Shown here: positions 14,151 to 24,700 of the stretch, piece after piece | Numbering within the stretch: the stretch's first letter is position 1 | Layout: each line of letters opens with the position of its first letter | DNA from: a virus | Virus record (IMG/VR): IMGVR_UViG_3300021197_001349 | Coordinates: 1-46,353 of that record | Length of the DNA stretch: 46,353 nt | Strand: one strand, 5' to 3' | The notes under the pieces: generated by a model | What the model was told of the DNA's origin: nothing | What the model saw: only the letters and a program-made list of their open reading frames with translations | Database searches by the model: none | Translations under genes and position numbers: made by a program

Positions 14151-17100
14151 TCATCCTGTCACGGTTGAGACGTTGCCGAGTTCGATGAACTGGCCGAGTT
14201 GTTGAATGTCGATCGTGATGCTGGACTGCGCGGACCCGAAGTCCGTGGCCTGCTGCGCCGCGGTGTACACGATCTGGAACCGATCATTGAACTTCGGGTG
14301 GTTCGTGCTTCCTGTGATTGCGCCCGTCGAATCATGATACAAGCCCCGCTTGACCGTTGCGTCTTCATCGGTGCCACTCTTGACGAGGAGCCTGAAGCGA
14401 TCGTTTCCAGTGAGGTTCGGCATGGCGTTCTGCGAGAACAACTTCTGAAGAGTTCGGCCCCGACGCATGAACCGGAAGATCACGTCGTTGGTAGCGAAAC
14501 TTACAGCCGGAAGATTGGTGTTCCCGCCCCCACTGTTGTCGAAGGCACCTGTGAATCGCACGATCTCCATCAGTCCGGGAGCGTGGCACTTTGCCGAAGA
14601 AGCGTTGTTCTCCACCACGGTACTCACGACATTCGTTTCGACTTCTGCGACGGGTACAACTTTGAACTGCACGGAAATGTCGAGAGAACTGTACGGAAGC
14701 GAAACAGGGACGACCGAGGTGGCGACGCCTGCGTTGTCCAGAACACACCCCAACTCTCCCACGGTGTGACTCGCCATCCTTCCGTCCCCTGCTTGGCCCC
14801 GAAGGTTGCGGAGCAGACCAGACAACCGAAAAACCGGATAGCCACCTTGGGCAGACTGCGCTGTTGCAGTTGTGTACCCAATCAACTCGCTCCCGATCCA
14901 CATGCGGTTCTGCCCGTTCAGCATGTTCAATTCAGTCACGGAGGAGACCGCCCCGTGAAGCATCAAAACGTCCACGGTGTTCGTGCGATCAATGACGTCC
15001 GCGTCAAAGTGATCACCCAGAACTGACGTCGTTTGGGCAAGAGTGGATTCTGCGGTCAGGCTTCCGACGCTGCTGAAAGTGTTTCCGAAGTCGGTAGACA
15101 AGAAGACCTGCGCGCCGAGATATGCAGCGTCGCGAATCGTGCAGCACGCACCGAAAACCATTTGGGAAACGAGCGTACCTTCGTCGGAAACGGCTTCCCC
15201 CGACCACACTGTCGAAGTCATCACCGGGATGTCGTACGTGCTGTCCTGTCCACCCTCGCCGTCAGAGCCAAGGTCTTCGTCAATCTCTTCGAACCTAGCC
15301 CCTTCGATGATGCCTTCAACTTCGTGGACGTAGTTAGCCCCTCGACTCACCTTCATCGCCCGCACGGAAAAGGTTTCGTCTTCCGAAGTGTTGACGGAAA
15401 TGACGTCGCCCTCGCGGACATCAATTCGGTCAGGCGGAAGTCTGAAATTTGCCCGGCGTCGGAACGCTTCCGCCTCATACAAGATCTGCGCGCTACGTTG
15501 CCGTGCTTTCCCTGCGTAGGAAGTCATGTTCGAATCGTAGTTCCGCACGTTGCGTTCTTCGAAGATCACCTTCTGCACTTTTTCAGAACCGCGTTGGAGA
15601 TCCTTGTTTCTGTCGAAATATGTGCAGTTGATTTCGGAAGGCAAACGGAAGTCGTTGGTGTCGGAGATCGTGAACTCTTGACCAATGGATTCGGTTTCTT
15701 CTCGGCACGCAAGTTCCGAACTCGATGCGGATGTCGTTGGTGGATTGTCGCCGTCGAAGAAGAACAGAACCCCGTCTTCTTCACGCGCTCGAATGTCGTG
15801 CCACGTCATCAACGGCTGCAACTTCTTCACAACCGGCAACGCTCCCGCAGTTGCGAAACCATAGACCCCGTTCTTCGAACGGCTCGCGTCGATTCCAGTC
15901 ACGTCGAACTGTGATGACGTGTATCCGCCGTCGAGAAGAATCGAGGAAATGACGTCATCGACCGTCTCTCCGTAAGTCTTCCCGCTGAGGACTGCCCCGC
16001 TCTTGTTGATGATGAAGTTGAACTGCGGAACAGAGTTCCCGAAGTCTGCGAGTTCCAACCCTTCGATCACCAAGTACGCGATGCCATTCCAGCACGGAGC
16101 CGTTCCTCCGTTTGCGGAAGCGATCAACGAGTTCGCGGTTGACTGCGACCCCGTGTAGAACGTGTCTGCGGCTTTGATGCCTTCCTTCCAAGGGTTGTAG
16201 GACTTTGTGAAGGTCAAGTCCTTGTTCGTTGCGGCCCCGCTCAATGCCGTACCACTTGGCTCTCCGGACGCGCCGCCAGTTGGGGAATACTCGTACGCCT
16301 TCGTATACGGGCCCGGCCACACAACGCCAATGGTCTCAAGCGGGAAGTTTATCACTGGGTTCGAACCAGTTTCAACTTCGTAGCCTTCAGGCTTTAGATT
16401 GGCCTGCGTCAAATTGGAGAAGGTTGAATTCGCCGTATCGCCTTCGATCCTTCTTCCTCCTTCTGCGATCGTTGATGTACCATCGTCGTTTACGATGAAG
16501 AGACCTGTGTTGTCGTCAATCTTGGTGAACAGTTTGCCTTCAAGGTCTCCCAAGTCTCCAGTGATGTCCAGTGCATACGTTCCCGAGGGGAAGGACGCGA
16601 ACGCGCCGGTCTTGGTCACCTTGATCATCTGCTGGTTGGTGTACCAGTAATAGAACGCCGAACCATTGAACTTTCGATACCCCATCAAACCTTCGCAAGA
16701 GAACGTCCCCGTGGTCGTCTTTGAAGTTCCCGACTTGTAGATCAGTTTCCCGTTGGCGAAAATCTTTCGGACACCTGCATCCTCTGCGTCCGTTCCTTGT
16801 GTCTGCGTTTGAATGTTGCCCTTGCAAATCCCGAGAGCGATATCGCAGTCGTAGGAATACGAAGTCGAAGAGACACTTGGCCCCCCTTTTCCTCCTCCTT
16901 GCGATTCCGTCTTCTTCGTCTCACGAATCGAAGACAGATAAAGAACCTGCGCACCAAGTCGGTTCTCTCTGCCGTGTACCTCCGTGATACCTCTGCCTTC
17001 TGTTGCTGTTTGCAGAACTATGTCGTCGAGCCGAGGACCGTTGAGGCTCATGGGATCCGGGGCGAAGATGTAGTTCGCGTCGATGTATGAACCGATCAAA

Positions 17101-17216
17101 CCACCGACCGCCATACCAATCGCAGCGGCTCCGATGAACGTACCCGCAATGACCACGCCGCCACCGATGGCTCCACCGATTGCTGCGCCTGCGATTGCCA
17201 GAGCGATCGTTGCCAT
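14151..17216 (-). CDS. tail tip/host-specificity protein (1021 aa)
   Basis: The large central tip protein of the tail, the position and size of lambda J/GTA gp15 analogues. The N-terminus has a Gly/Ala-rich hydrophobic segment (about 5-50) as in alphaproteobacterial phage tip proteins, followed by GPRLDDIVLQTATEGRGI and a baseplate-hub-like body. Fibronectin-like beta sections fill the C-terminal third. It overlaps the NlpC/P60 gene (TAATG) and is followed by the DUF2793-like gene. Expected role: closing the tail tube and contacting the receptor. Confidence 0.85.
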   Translation of the reverse strand: MATIALAIAGAAIGGAIGGGVVIAGTFIGAAAIGMAVGGLIGSYIDANYIFAPDPMSLNGPRLDDIVLQTATEGRGITEVHGRENRLGAQVLYLSSIRETKKTESQGGGKGGPSVSSTSYSYDCDIALGICKGNIQTQTQGTDAEDAGVRKIFANGKLIYKSGTSKTTTGTFSCEGLMGYRKFNGSAFYYWYTNQQMIKVTKTGAFASFPSGTYALDITGDLGDLEGKLFTKIDDNTGLFIVNDDGTSTIAEGGRRIEGDTANSTFSNLTQANLKPEGYEVETGSNPVINFPLETIGVVWPGPYTKAYEYSPTGGASGEPSGTALSGAATNKDLTFTKSYNPWKEGIKAADTFYTGSQSTANSLIASANGGTAPCWNGIAYLVIEGLELADFGNSVPQFNFIINKSGAVLSGKTYGETVDDVISSILLDGGYTSSQFDVTGIDASRSKNGVYGFATAGALPVVKKLQPLMTWHDIRAREEDGVLFFFDGDNPPTTSASSSELACREETESIGQEFTISDTNDFRLPSEINCTYFDRNKDLQRGSEKVQKVIFEERNVRNYDSNMTSYAGKARQRSAQILYEAEAFRRRANFRLPPDRIDVREGDVISVNTSEDETFSVRAMKVSRGANYVHEVEGIIEGARFEEIDEDLGSDGEGGQDSTYDIPVMTSTVWSGEAVSDEGTLVSQMVFGACCTIRDAAYLGAQVFLSTDFGNTFSSVGSLTAESTLAQTTSVLGDHFDADVIDRTNTVDVLMLHGAVSSVTELNMLNGQNRMWIGSELIGYTTATAQSAQGGYPVFRLSGLLRNLRGQAGDGRMASHTVGELGCVLDNAGVATSVVPVSLPYSSLDISVQFKVVPVAEVETNVVSTVVENNASSAKCHAPGLMEIVRFTGAFDNSGGGNTNLPAVSFATNDVIFRFMRRGRTLQKLFSQNAMPNLTGNDRFRLLVKSGTDEDATVKRGLYHDSTGAITGSTNHPKFNDRFQIVYTAAQQATDFGSAQSSITIDIQQLGQFIELGNVSTVTG

Positions 17217-17686
17217 TATTCTGTGACTCCCGGAAACTCAAAGACTGCGGAGATTCGTCTGCGCCACCTGTGGTCGATTGCAGACTCGACGACCTTTCCC
17301 CAACTGCTGAACGTGTGCAACACACCGACGCCGCCTTCGACGGCTTCGTCCTGCTGAAACGAATCGTTCGATGTCCAGATCCCGACGTGCTGAGGCAGCG
17401 ACTTGTTGACGATCCAAAAGATCACGATGTCGCCGGGCAGGATTTGGTCAATCGGCTTCTCCGTGAACTGCGCCCGCATACGCTTCAGCAATGTCACGCC
17501 GTCAGGTCGGAACGAGTAATCGACCCGGTCCTCAAACTCCAACCCGAGAGCCTTGCCCGTGCAAGCAAGGAGCCCGATGCAGTCGATACCGATGTCTGGC
17601 CGTCGCCCTTGATGAATCCACGGCACGCCGAGCAGCGTGCGAGCCGCTGCGACAATCTGCGATCGAGTGAAGGTAGCGTCGGGCAT
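17216..17686 (-). CDS. NlpC/P60-family tail peptidoglycan hydrolase (156 aa)
   Basis: Cysteine peptidase of the NlpC/P60 fold: Cys36 in GIDCIGL, His100 in PQHVGIW and a third polar residue (His124 in VLHTF) form the expected triad. Family members in tail modules (GTA gp14-like) cut cell-wall peptides during injection. Length matches the single-domain family. It lies between the DUF2163 protein and the tip protein, as in gene transfer agents. Confidence 0.9.
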   Translation of the reverse strand: MPDATFTRSQIVAAARTLLGVPWIHQGRRPDIGIDCIGLLACTGKALGLEFEDRVDYSFRPDGVTLLKRMRAQFTEKPIDQILPGDIVIFWIVNKSLPQHVGIWTSNDSFQQDEAVEGGVGVLHTFSSWGKVVESAIDHRWRRRISAVFEFPGVTE

Positions 17687-17689
17687 TGT

Positions 17690-18640
17690 TTACTCGGGAG
17701 CGTCAGGAACCACCCGGACCTTGTCGTCGCCGGGAATGTAGGGGAAGCCTCCGTACTTGACGAAGTTGTTGTATTTGTTGGTGCAAGTGGTGCTTCGCTT
17801 GTCGCATCCTTGAACGAGTACGACCGTGTCAGTCAGCCCGTCGTTCATGTCGAACGGTGTAGGAAGACAGAGTTTGACTTGACGAGTTGAAGCAATGTAA
17901 TCGAGGATCTCCAACTTCAGGTTCGCCAGTTTCGAAGAGCCATTCTTGAACTCGACGAAGCCATAGTTGAAGTCGTTGTTCGCGTAGCCCGATGACAAAG
18001 AGGAGACCTTGAACCACGATCGTTTGTCCGCGGCAACCGCTGAGATTGAAAGCGTCCCCGTGGTGATCGCGTTGCCTGCTTGGTTGTTGGTCCCGAGGTT
18101 CACGCCGCACCCGGAATCGCCGAGAATGTGACGACAGTTCCGAGTCCAGTGCATCCCGACCTTCTTCTCCTGTGACTTCACTTTCGAGACGAGGTCCGCG
18201 CGCCACCCTCTGTTGCTGAACGCTAGGTTCAGGACGAGATACGTGTTCTTCTCGAAGTACCCGTTCCACGGGTATCGCCAATCGACCAAGTATTCAGTCA
18301 CTTCCGAGTTGTCGAATCGTCCGCCTCGCAGATCTTCCTCGGTGATCTTGCCGGATGAAACGATGCCCTGAACTTCGAAGTCGTTCGAAACAAGCCCATC
18401 GGAAAACTCAGCAGCACTCGCGTCAAGTCCGTCGCTTGGGTTGAACGTCACATAGGAAGGGCTGACGCCTTCGAGTGCGGACCCAACTGCGGTTTCACCT
18501 GTGCGAACCTTCAGGCTATTCGGGTGATCGGTGAAGTCGAAGTTCGTTCCGTCTGGACGTGTGATCCTCCAGCACCGCGAATAGCGATGGACTCTCGCCT
18601 TGTTGAGCGAGGACTGCGGAGGGTCAAATGACTTCGCCAC
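17690..18640 (-). CDS. DUF2163/BR0599-type distal tail protein (316 aa)
   Basis: A GTA gp13-like tail protein: DUF2163-type N-terminal beta domain and a C-terminal BR0599-type segment with conserved Cys residues (MHWTRNCRHILGDSGCGVNL and a late CDKRSTTCTNKYNNFVKYGGFP). The start is GTG at 18640 with GGAGGT upstream. It follows the glycosyltransferase and precedes NlpC/P60. It probably forms part of the hub that links tape measure and tip. Confidence 0.88.
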   Translation of the reverse strand: MAKSFDPPQSSLNKARVHRYSRCWRITRPDGTNFDFTDHPNSLKVRTGETAVGSALEGVSPSYVTFNPSDGLDASAAEFSDGLVSNDFEVQGIVSSGKITEEDLRGGRFDNSEVTEYLVDWRYPWNGYFEKNTYLVLNLAFSNRGWRADLVSKVKSQEKKVGMHWTRNCRHILGDSGCGVNLGTNNQAGNAITTGTLSISAVAADKRSWFKVSSLSSGYANNDFNYGFVEFKNGSSKLANLKLEILDYIASTRQVKLCLPTPFDMNDGLTDTVVLVQGCDKRSTTCTNKYNNFVKYGGFPYIPGDDKVRVVPDAPE

Positions 18641-18643
18641 GGC

Positions 18644-19759
18644 TTAGACCTCCGGAAGTTTCGAGGGGTCGAGGGGAGGGGCGTTTCGGCCCCCGCAGGG
18701 GATACATTCCCCGCCGTCAATTCTCGCACGAATTTCATCGTCTTGCCGTTGGATTTCTTCGGCTCGGTCTTGCTTGACCTTTTTACTGATTCGCTTTCGA
18801 TCGGCATCCGGATCCTTTGCCGCCATTGTCGTGAACCCATCGGGGAAAGCGTATCCAACCAGAGCGAGCAGTTCCGAATCGTTGAACCTGCGCTGAGACT
18901 GGAAGACGTTTCGAAAATCTTCGATCGCGTCTTTTCGCGACTCGAACTCTTCGAAGGCTCTCGCTGCATGGTTGGGTTCAGTGAAGCGAACGAACGGTCG
19001 GAAGTGCTTCTCGAAAACGCCATCTTCGAAGACCGTCGCCGCCACCAGCATCGCGTTGTATGTCGCGTGCCACGTCGCCATCTCTGACCTGTTGCTGGTC
19101 AGGTGGCTTCTGCGGTAGTTGTGAGCGACGCGAAGCCCATTGATGCACCTCGCTTCGTATCCGCAGGCCCACGCTCGAAGGGAGAGATCTTGTTCCTCGT
19201 AGCCCCACCCGGTGAGGTTGGGATTCAGGCCCCCCAAAACTGACCAAATGTCCCGCGGGATGATGTAGCACCCTCCGAGGATCGCAGGAACCAGATCGAC
19301 CAAATCAGAGTCGCGGGAACTCATCCACTCCAGCGAGAGCCCGATCGGCCCGCGGCGATTGAATCGAGCCCCTGCTCCGTGGAACTTCGAGTCCTGATCG
19401 AACCCGACCGACGAGGGGCACATGATCGCCATCGGATACCGCGAGTGAGCGTCGAGGATGATTCGGAGCCAGTCCTGCGAGAACCGCAGGTGCGCATCCA
19501 TCAGGACGATCAGGTCGCCGGTGGCCCTGTGGCCGCCGTACGCCTTCGCTGGGCCCGCTCCGAGGCGTTCGGGGGGTCTGACGACCTCCACGTCGCTCCA
19601 GAGGCTCAGGCGAGGGCTGAGGGGCTCGGTGGACCAATCGTCCACCACGATGATCTGGTCAGGGGCAGGATCCGAGGCACGAGCGAGGGCGATGGTCGCT
19701 TCGAGATCCGGCCCCTCATCGACGCAAGCGATCACGAGCGAAATCGTTGGGGTAGGCAT
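18644..19759 (-). CDS. family 2 glycosyltransferase inside the tail module (371 aa)
   Basis: GT-A fold glycosyltransferase: nucleotide-binding VVDDWS (38-43), metal-binding DAH (88-90) in place of the usual DxD, and acceptor-site motif GWGYEEQDLSLRAW (184-197). The DxH plus GWGxEExDLSxR combination is that of polypeptide GalNAc-transferase-like enzymes. The 110-residue C-terminal tail is charged, with Cys pairs (ECIPCGG). It is embedded between tail genes and coupled to them, so virion-protein glycosylation is plausible; modification of host surface glycans is the alternative. Confidence 0.88.
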   Translation of the reverse strand: MPTPTISLVIACVDEGPDLEATIALARASDPAPDQIIVVDDWSTEPLSPRLSLWSDVEVVRPPERLGAGPAKAYGGHRATGDLIVLMDAHLRFSQDWLRIILDAHSRYPMAIMCPSSVGFDQDSKFHGAGARFNRRGPIGLSLEWMSSRDSDLVDLVPAILGGCYIIPRDIWSVLGGLNPNLTGWGYEEQDLSLRAWACGYEARCINGLRVAHNYRRSHLTSNRSEMATWHATYNAMLVAATVFEDGVFEKHFRPFVRFTEPNHAARAFEEFESRKDAIEDFRNVFQSQRRFNDSELLALVGYAFPDGFTTMAAKDPDADRKRISKKVKQDRAEEIQRQDDEIRARIDGGECIPCGGRNAPPLDPSKLPEV

Positions 19760-19768
19760 CCCGTCATT

Positions 19769-20713
19769 CTAAACGGGAACCACCCCGGCAGCGGGCGGCC
19801 GTCTCGACCGGCTTCGAATCGTTTCGTTTTGCAAGTGCAGGGAAATACCGCGAAGGGCAAAGGGCACCGGCTGCGTCCCAAAGGCGGACGATCCGTCACT
19901 CCTCAACCCACGGACTCGATCGTTTCCTGAGTACAGGAATGCGTCGGCGTTTGCGAGCGAAGCGATATCGCTGCGGCCCTTCGATATTGCCACTCGTGCA
20001 ATCTGCGAAGGCATCGCGACCGGATTGAACTGCAAAGACGAATCGAAAACGTGGCACGCCGTCGTTTGGTTCCCCGCGGAGATTCCGATCGTCGGCTTGC
20101 TCGATGCGACCCCGAAGATGTTGTTGACTGCATTGAACTGTGACGCGCCTCCGGGGCAAGACTGAACCAACGGAGCGAAGCCTGAATCTACATCGGTGTT
20201 CGAAGTGCCTCCGCCCCAATCGCCGTCGCTCGTGAAGGTCAGCGTGTTGTCGTCGGCGTTGGTTGTTGTAGCGTTGTCAAAAGTCGTCGTACTGTCTTCG
20301 CCTCCTTGGCACGCTTCGGCGGCATTCGTTGTGGAAGTCCCGCAACTACCAGAACGGATCGCGGAGAAAGAAGAACCCCCAACGGCGCAGGTTGTCACCC
20401 CCCACGCACCGGCTGCGGTGCTGGTCCCAAGACAGAAAACGCGAGCCCACGAGTTCTTCTCCACGTACCCGATTTCGACCCCGTCGAAGTTGAACAAGCA
20501 GAACGGATGACAAGCGGACTCGTTCTTGATGATGAACACGGGCCCGCCTTCCTGAAGAGGAAGACGAGTCGCGTTCGGCAAGTACCCGCGCACTTGGAAC
20601 CGCGTGATGTTCAAATGCTTCACTCTGCCTGTGCCCAGAACGAGTCGGAAGTCGCTGGCAATCGCTGCGGAACGAACTGCGCCGCCGAAGTGTTCTTCGA
20701 TTGATACTGTCAT
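19769..20713 (-). CDS. tail-associated beta-rich protein (314 aa)
   Basis: No family recognised. Residues about 40-100 (LPNATRLPLQEGGPVFIIKN, then GVEIGYVEKN and a Trp near 100) look related to the C-terminal domain of the neighbouring DUF2460 protein. The middle is a Ser/Thr/Asp-rich repeat-like region with several Cys, and the end is basic. ATG at 20713 overlaps the previous stop (ATGA); a longer ATG at 20728 is possible. Likely a decoration or fibre protein of the distal tail. Confidence 0.65.
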   Translation of the reverse strand: MTVSIEEHFGGAVRSAAIASDFRLVLGTGRVKHLNITRFQVRGYLPNATRLPLQEGGPVFIIKNESACHPFCLFNFDGVEIGYVEKNSWARVFCLGTSTAAGAWGVTTCAVGGSSFSAIRSGSCGTSTTNAAEACQGGEDSTTTFDNATTTNADDNTLTFTSDGDWGGGTSNTDVDSGFAPLVQSCPGGASQFNAVNNIFGVASSKPTIGISAGNQTTACHVFDSSLQFNPVAMPSQIARVAISKGRSDIASLANADAFLYSGNDRVRGLRSDGSSAFGTQPVPFALRGISLHLQNETIRSRSRRPPAAGVVPV

Positions 20714-21729
20714 GGCATCAGATACCAAGTCACTGCGTTCGAAGCATTGATCCCCAGAACCGCAGTCTTCTGGGTGTTGCCTGCAATCGTTCCGATCGTG
20801 GTCGCTCCCGTGCTGTCTTTGACCGTGATCGCGTTGGAAGCGTGAAGGTTCACGAGGTAGAAGTACGGGCCTCCCGTTGGGATTGCCGGACCTGTTCCGT
20901 GATAAGGCAACCGAAGGTTCAGGCTTCCGGTGTTCGGAGTGAAGGCGATGACTCTTCCGTCCTGCACACTGAGCGAAGTGTCAGCGGTCAGCGTCCCAAG
21001 GTTCTTCGCACCCCCATAGAAAAAGTCGTCGGCAAGTGTCCCGTCTTCTCCGATCAACTCGACCAACTCAACGCGAGAAGTACCAGACGAAAAATCGTCA
21101 AGGCTCGCAGACATCACCTCGTCGGAAGAATCACCGAAGCGAACAGGGACGTCGAACTCGAAACCTGCATACACCTTCTGCGCATTGTTCAACGCGAGGA
21201 CAGTGACCACCCCGGTCAGGTTGTTGACGCTCCACGTGATCGTGTTGCCGTCACTGTGCGCCGTCCCCGTCGAGGCAATGTTCTCGATGTTTCCCCCCGT
21301 ACCTTCGACCCCAACCTTCAACGAACCGGCGACGGGTTTGGTGATGGCTCGGTTGAAGACTTGAGTCCCCGAGACGTAACGCTTGCGCAGTTGGTAGGTC
21401 TCACTTGATGCACCTGCCGAAGTACCGAGTTCTTGATCGGCTTGCGTTGTCGCAATCGTCCCCGGATTCCCGCTGGTGTAGTCGAGCCAGTCCTTGAACC
21501 GAAAGCCATGCGCGGAACCCTCGCGGTTCATGTAGAACCCTTGGAGGTTGCTGAGTTGTGCATAGGACCGAACACCGTACGACACGTCGAACATGCGTCG
21601 AGCAGATGACCACTTGCTCACGCGATGCTCGGACCCTGACTGCAATGCGATGATGTCAGTCTTGAACCCCGGACCACCTGCGGAACCGTATGAAATGTCG
21701 GTTGGAAATCGTACGTCGTGAAATGACAA
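20710..21729 (-). CDS. DUF2460 distal tail protein with an extra C-terminal domain (339 aa)
   Basis: The N-terminal 200 residues match DUF2460 (GTA gp12-like, Dit-like): FHDVRFPTDISYGSAGGPGF, RVSKWSSARRMFDVSYGVR and the segment AHGFRFKDWLDYTS. The remaining 130 residues, ending GTIAGNTQKTAVLGINASN and WYLMP, are an added beta domain that seems shared with the next gene. Situated just after the tape measure, as expected for the distal tail ring. Confidence 0.88.
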   Translation of the reverse strand: MSFHDVRFPTDISYGSAGGPGFKTDIIALQSGSEHRVSKWSSARRMFDVSYGVRSYAQLSNLQGFYMNREGSAHGFRFKDWLDYTSGNPGTIATTQADQELGTSAGASSETYQLRKRYVSGTQVFNRAITKPVAGSLKVGVEGTGGNIENIASTGTAHSDGNTITWSVNNLTGVVTVLALNNAQKVYAGFEFDVPVRFGDSSDEVMSASLDDFSSGTSRVELVELIGEDGTLADDFFYGGAKNLGTLTADTSLSVQDGRVIAFTPNTGSLNLRLPYHGTGPAIPTGGPYFYLVNLHASNAITVKDSTGATTIGTIAGNTQKTAVLGINASNAVTWYLMP

Positions 21730-21741
21730 GGCTGTCCCCGA

Positions 21742-24700
21742 TCAGATATCTGCTTGTGCCGCCTTCAGCGAGCGGGCGATTTGTGTCTTGGAGCGTCGGA
21801 ACGAATCCGCGTCCGGCGTGCTGACGTTCATGTTGATCGTGACGTTCTTCTGCGTGTTGCCCGCAGACTGAACGCCAAGTTTTCCGTCGGAGCCTCGACG
21901 AAGAGGCATGATCGCCTCGGGGCCGGACTCGCCCATCAGCCCCGTTCGTCCTCCCGACATCGGGAAGTAGGACGGAGAACCGACGACGCCGCCGTACGAA
22001 TACGGAACAACGACGCCGCGGTTGAATGCTGCACCCTTCGCATACGCGGGCGGACCCATTCCCCCCGCGCCGAATGCCGCAGCACCACCGAGCCCACCGA
22101 ACGCCCCCATCATTCCCGCCGAGAAGATTCTCGTCACCGTCATCGCCATGATCTGCTGCATGACCATGTTGGCGATTGTCTTTCCGAAGTCCTTGAGTGC
22201 CTGCTGCGCAGACTTTGATCCGTCCACGATATCCAAGACCATGCCGGAAAACGCTTGGCCTGCTGCGTCGCTCAACTGTTGGGCAGCCTGCGTGATCTTC
22301 TGCTGCGCCTCCATGATCTTCTGCTGCTCGCTCATCATCTGGTACTCATCGCGCAGTTCGAGCAACTTGGCCCGCTGCTCATCAGTCGCACCGTTCATCG
22401 CCTGCATGAAGATCTTCGCCATCTCCTGCTGCTCGGCGAATCGTGCGCCCGCCTCCGTGCCTTGGTCCGTCTCCACCCGCAGGCGTGCGAGGTTTTCAGC
22501 GAGCCGCTCGACCTCGTCGGCATAGGAGTCTTGGAACCCCTTTCGGAGATCTGCTTGTCGCTCCAGTTCCCTCGTCTTTTCTCGCTCAAGTTCAAGAGCC
22601 TTCGCGGCCGCGGTCTCTTGGGCACGAAGTGCTTCTTGCATGTCGTAGAGTTGGCCTGCCCCTTCAACGACCGCGTCTCGTTGGGCTTGGGTCAGTCTGA
22701 CCAAATTGTTGCGAGCAACCCCTTCGGCTTGGAAGAGCGCGGCCTGCTGAACTGCTTCCCTCGTTTGGCCTTGCATCTCCAACGTGATCAGAGCCTGCTG
22801 TTCTTGCTGACGACGGAGTTGCCCCTGCACCGTCTCCATCGTCTTCGCCATCGCTTCACGGAACTTCTCCAGCGGAGCAGTCAGTGCGTCCATGAAACCA
22901 GAAGACTTTCCGCCTGCCGCTTCAGCACCGACTATCGGAGTCACGGCCCCGCCTGCTGCCGATTGAACTTCCGCAAACGACAAAGCCAGCGCATCCATCT
23001 GGTCCTTCGTCTTGAGAACACCCATCTCATCAAGTGCGGTCCGGAACGCAGTGAATTTCGAACCTGCGAAGTCCGCAGACTTCCCGAGGGTATCGACGAT
23101 CTGCTTGACATCCGCGAACAGTTTGAGATTAGCAAGCGACCGCCGCGTCGCAGACATATCCGCCTGATCAATCTCTGCCTTCCGGCTAGAGATGTCTCGC
23201 TGCATCGCGTCCAGTTGTGCGCGGGCGTCTCTCACTGCACTATTGAATTCGTCCGTGCGCTGCTCCCTGAATGGGCCTATGTTTTGCATAGTGCCGCCCC
23301 TGAGCCCGCGGTTCTGGTTCGCCCTGACGTTTCGATCGTAAATGGCCCGCTGACTTTCTGGTGACCCCAATACTACTTCTGATTGTGTTCGGGCTTGTTT
23401 GAGCATGTCAACAAGTGAACGGGCGGCGGCAATCTGAGACGAGACGCGGCCTTCGAAACCTGTTTGGCGGTTCACGCGATCGAGGGATTCAGAGTATGCG
23501 TCCGTGGCATCTACCAAAGACCGCATCGCTCCCTCTTGTTCCGCAGTCGCTCGCGAGTAGGAGTGGAAGACCCCAATACCAACCGCCAACGCCGTCGCAA
23601 TCAGACTGATCACACCAACCGGACCCCCGAGAGCCATCATCGAAGCCTTTAGCGTGGCGAACACGCCCGCGGTTGCTCTTGCTGCAACTCCTGCGGCGTA
23701 TATTGATCTGACTAATCCACCAAAGAACACCACCAGAGAGAGAGCCTTGATTGCGATGAACCGAATGACCAAGACCTCAATCGCCAACGACAACGTAACG
23801 ACCAGAGCCTTGAACCGATCGACCGTATGCCCCACCCCACCAAACACTCGAAGGACTCCCGTCATCACGTCAACCGTGGCCTGAAGTGCGCCCGCGAGAC
23901 CTTGATCTCCGGACGCAATCATGACGCCCTCGAACGCGGACTTGAGGGCAGCGAGTGATCCCTTCAGCGTGCCCGCCATCACCTTCGACATCTCTTCGGC
24001 TTCACCACGTGCCAAAATCGTCGCGGCTTCCAATGCCGCCATCTTCTTCACCGAGTCGGTCAACACCAACGCCGCGGAAGCGTTGCGGCGTCCAAAGATC
24101 GCGACGGCATCTGAGGCGGACAAGTTCGCCGCCTTGAACCGCTCGAACACCCCGACGACCCCGTTCGCTTCCACGTCGATATCTTCGAGCGAGAGCCCCA
24201 TCTTCCCAAGCGCGGCTTTTGCCTTCGACGTCGGCCCGAGCAGCCCGGCCATGATCCCGCGGAGGTTGGTGCCCGCGAGGCTGGCTTGAATGCCCGCGTC
24301 ACCGAGCGCACCCAGAGCCGAAGTGGTTTGCTCGACGGTCAGCCCGAGGGCCCCAGCGACCGGACCCGCGTACTTGAGAGCCTCCCCGAGTTGGCTGACG
24401 TTCGTGTTCGCCCGATTCGAGACGATGATCAGGGCATCGACCACGCGGACGGTTTGCTCGGCTTCGAGTCCGAACTGCTTGACGACGTTTGACGCGAGGT
24501 CTGCGGCCTCACCCAGCCCCATCACGCCAGCGGCCGCCAGATCCAACGTAGCGGGCAGGGCGGCGATGGCCTGCTCTGCCTCGAATCCAGCCCTCGCGAG
24601 GAACAGGAGGCCGTCAGCGGCCTCTGCGGCGGTGAAGCGAGTGGTCGATCCGAGCATCTTGGCCTGCTTCGCCATTCGATCGAACTGGTCGCCGCTCGCC

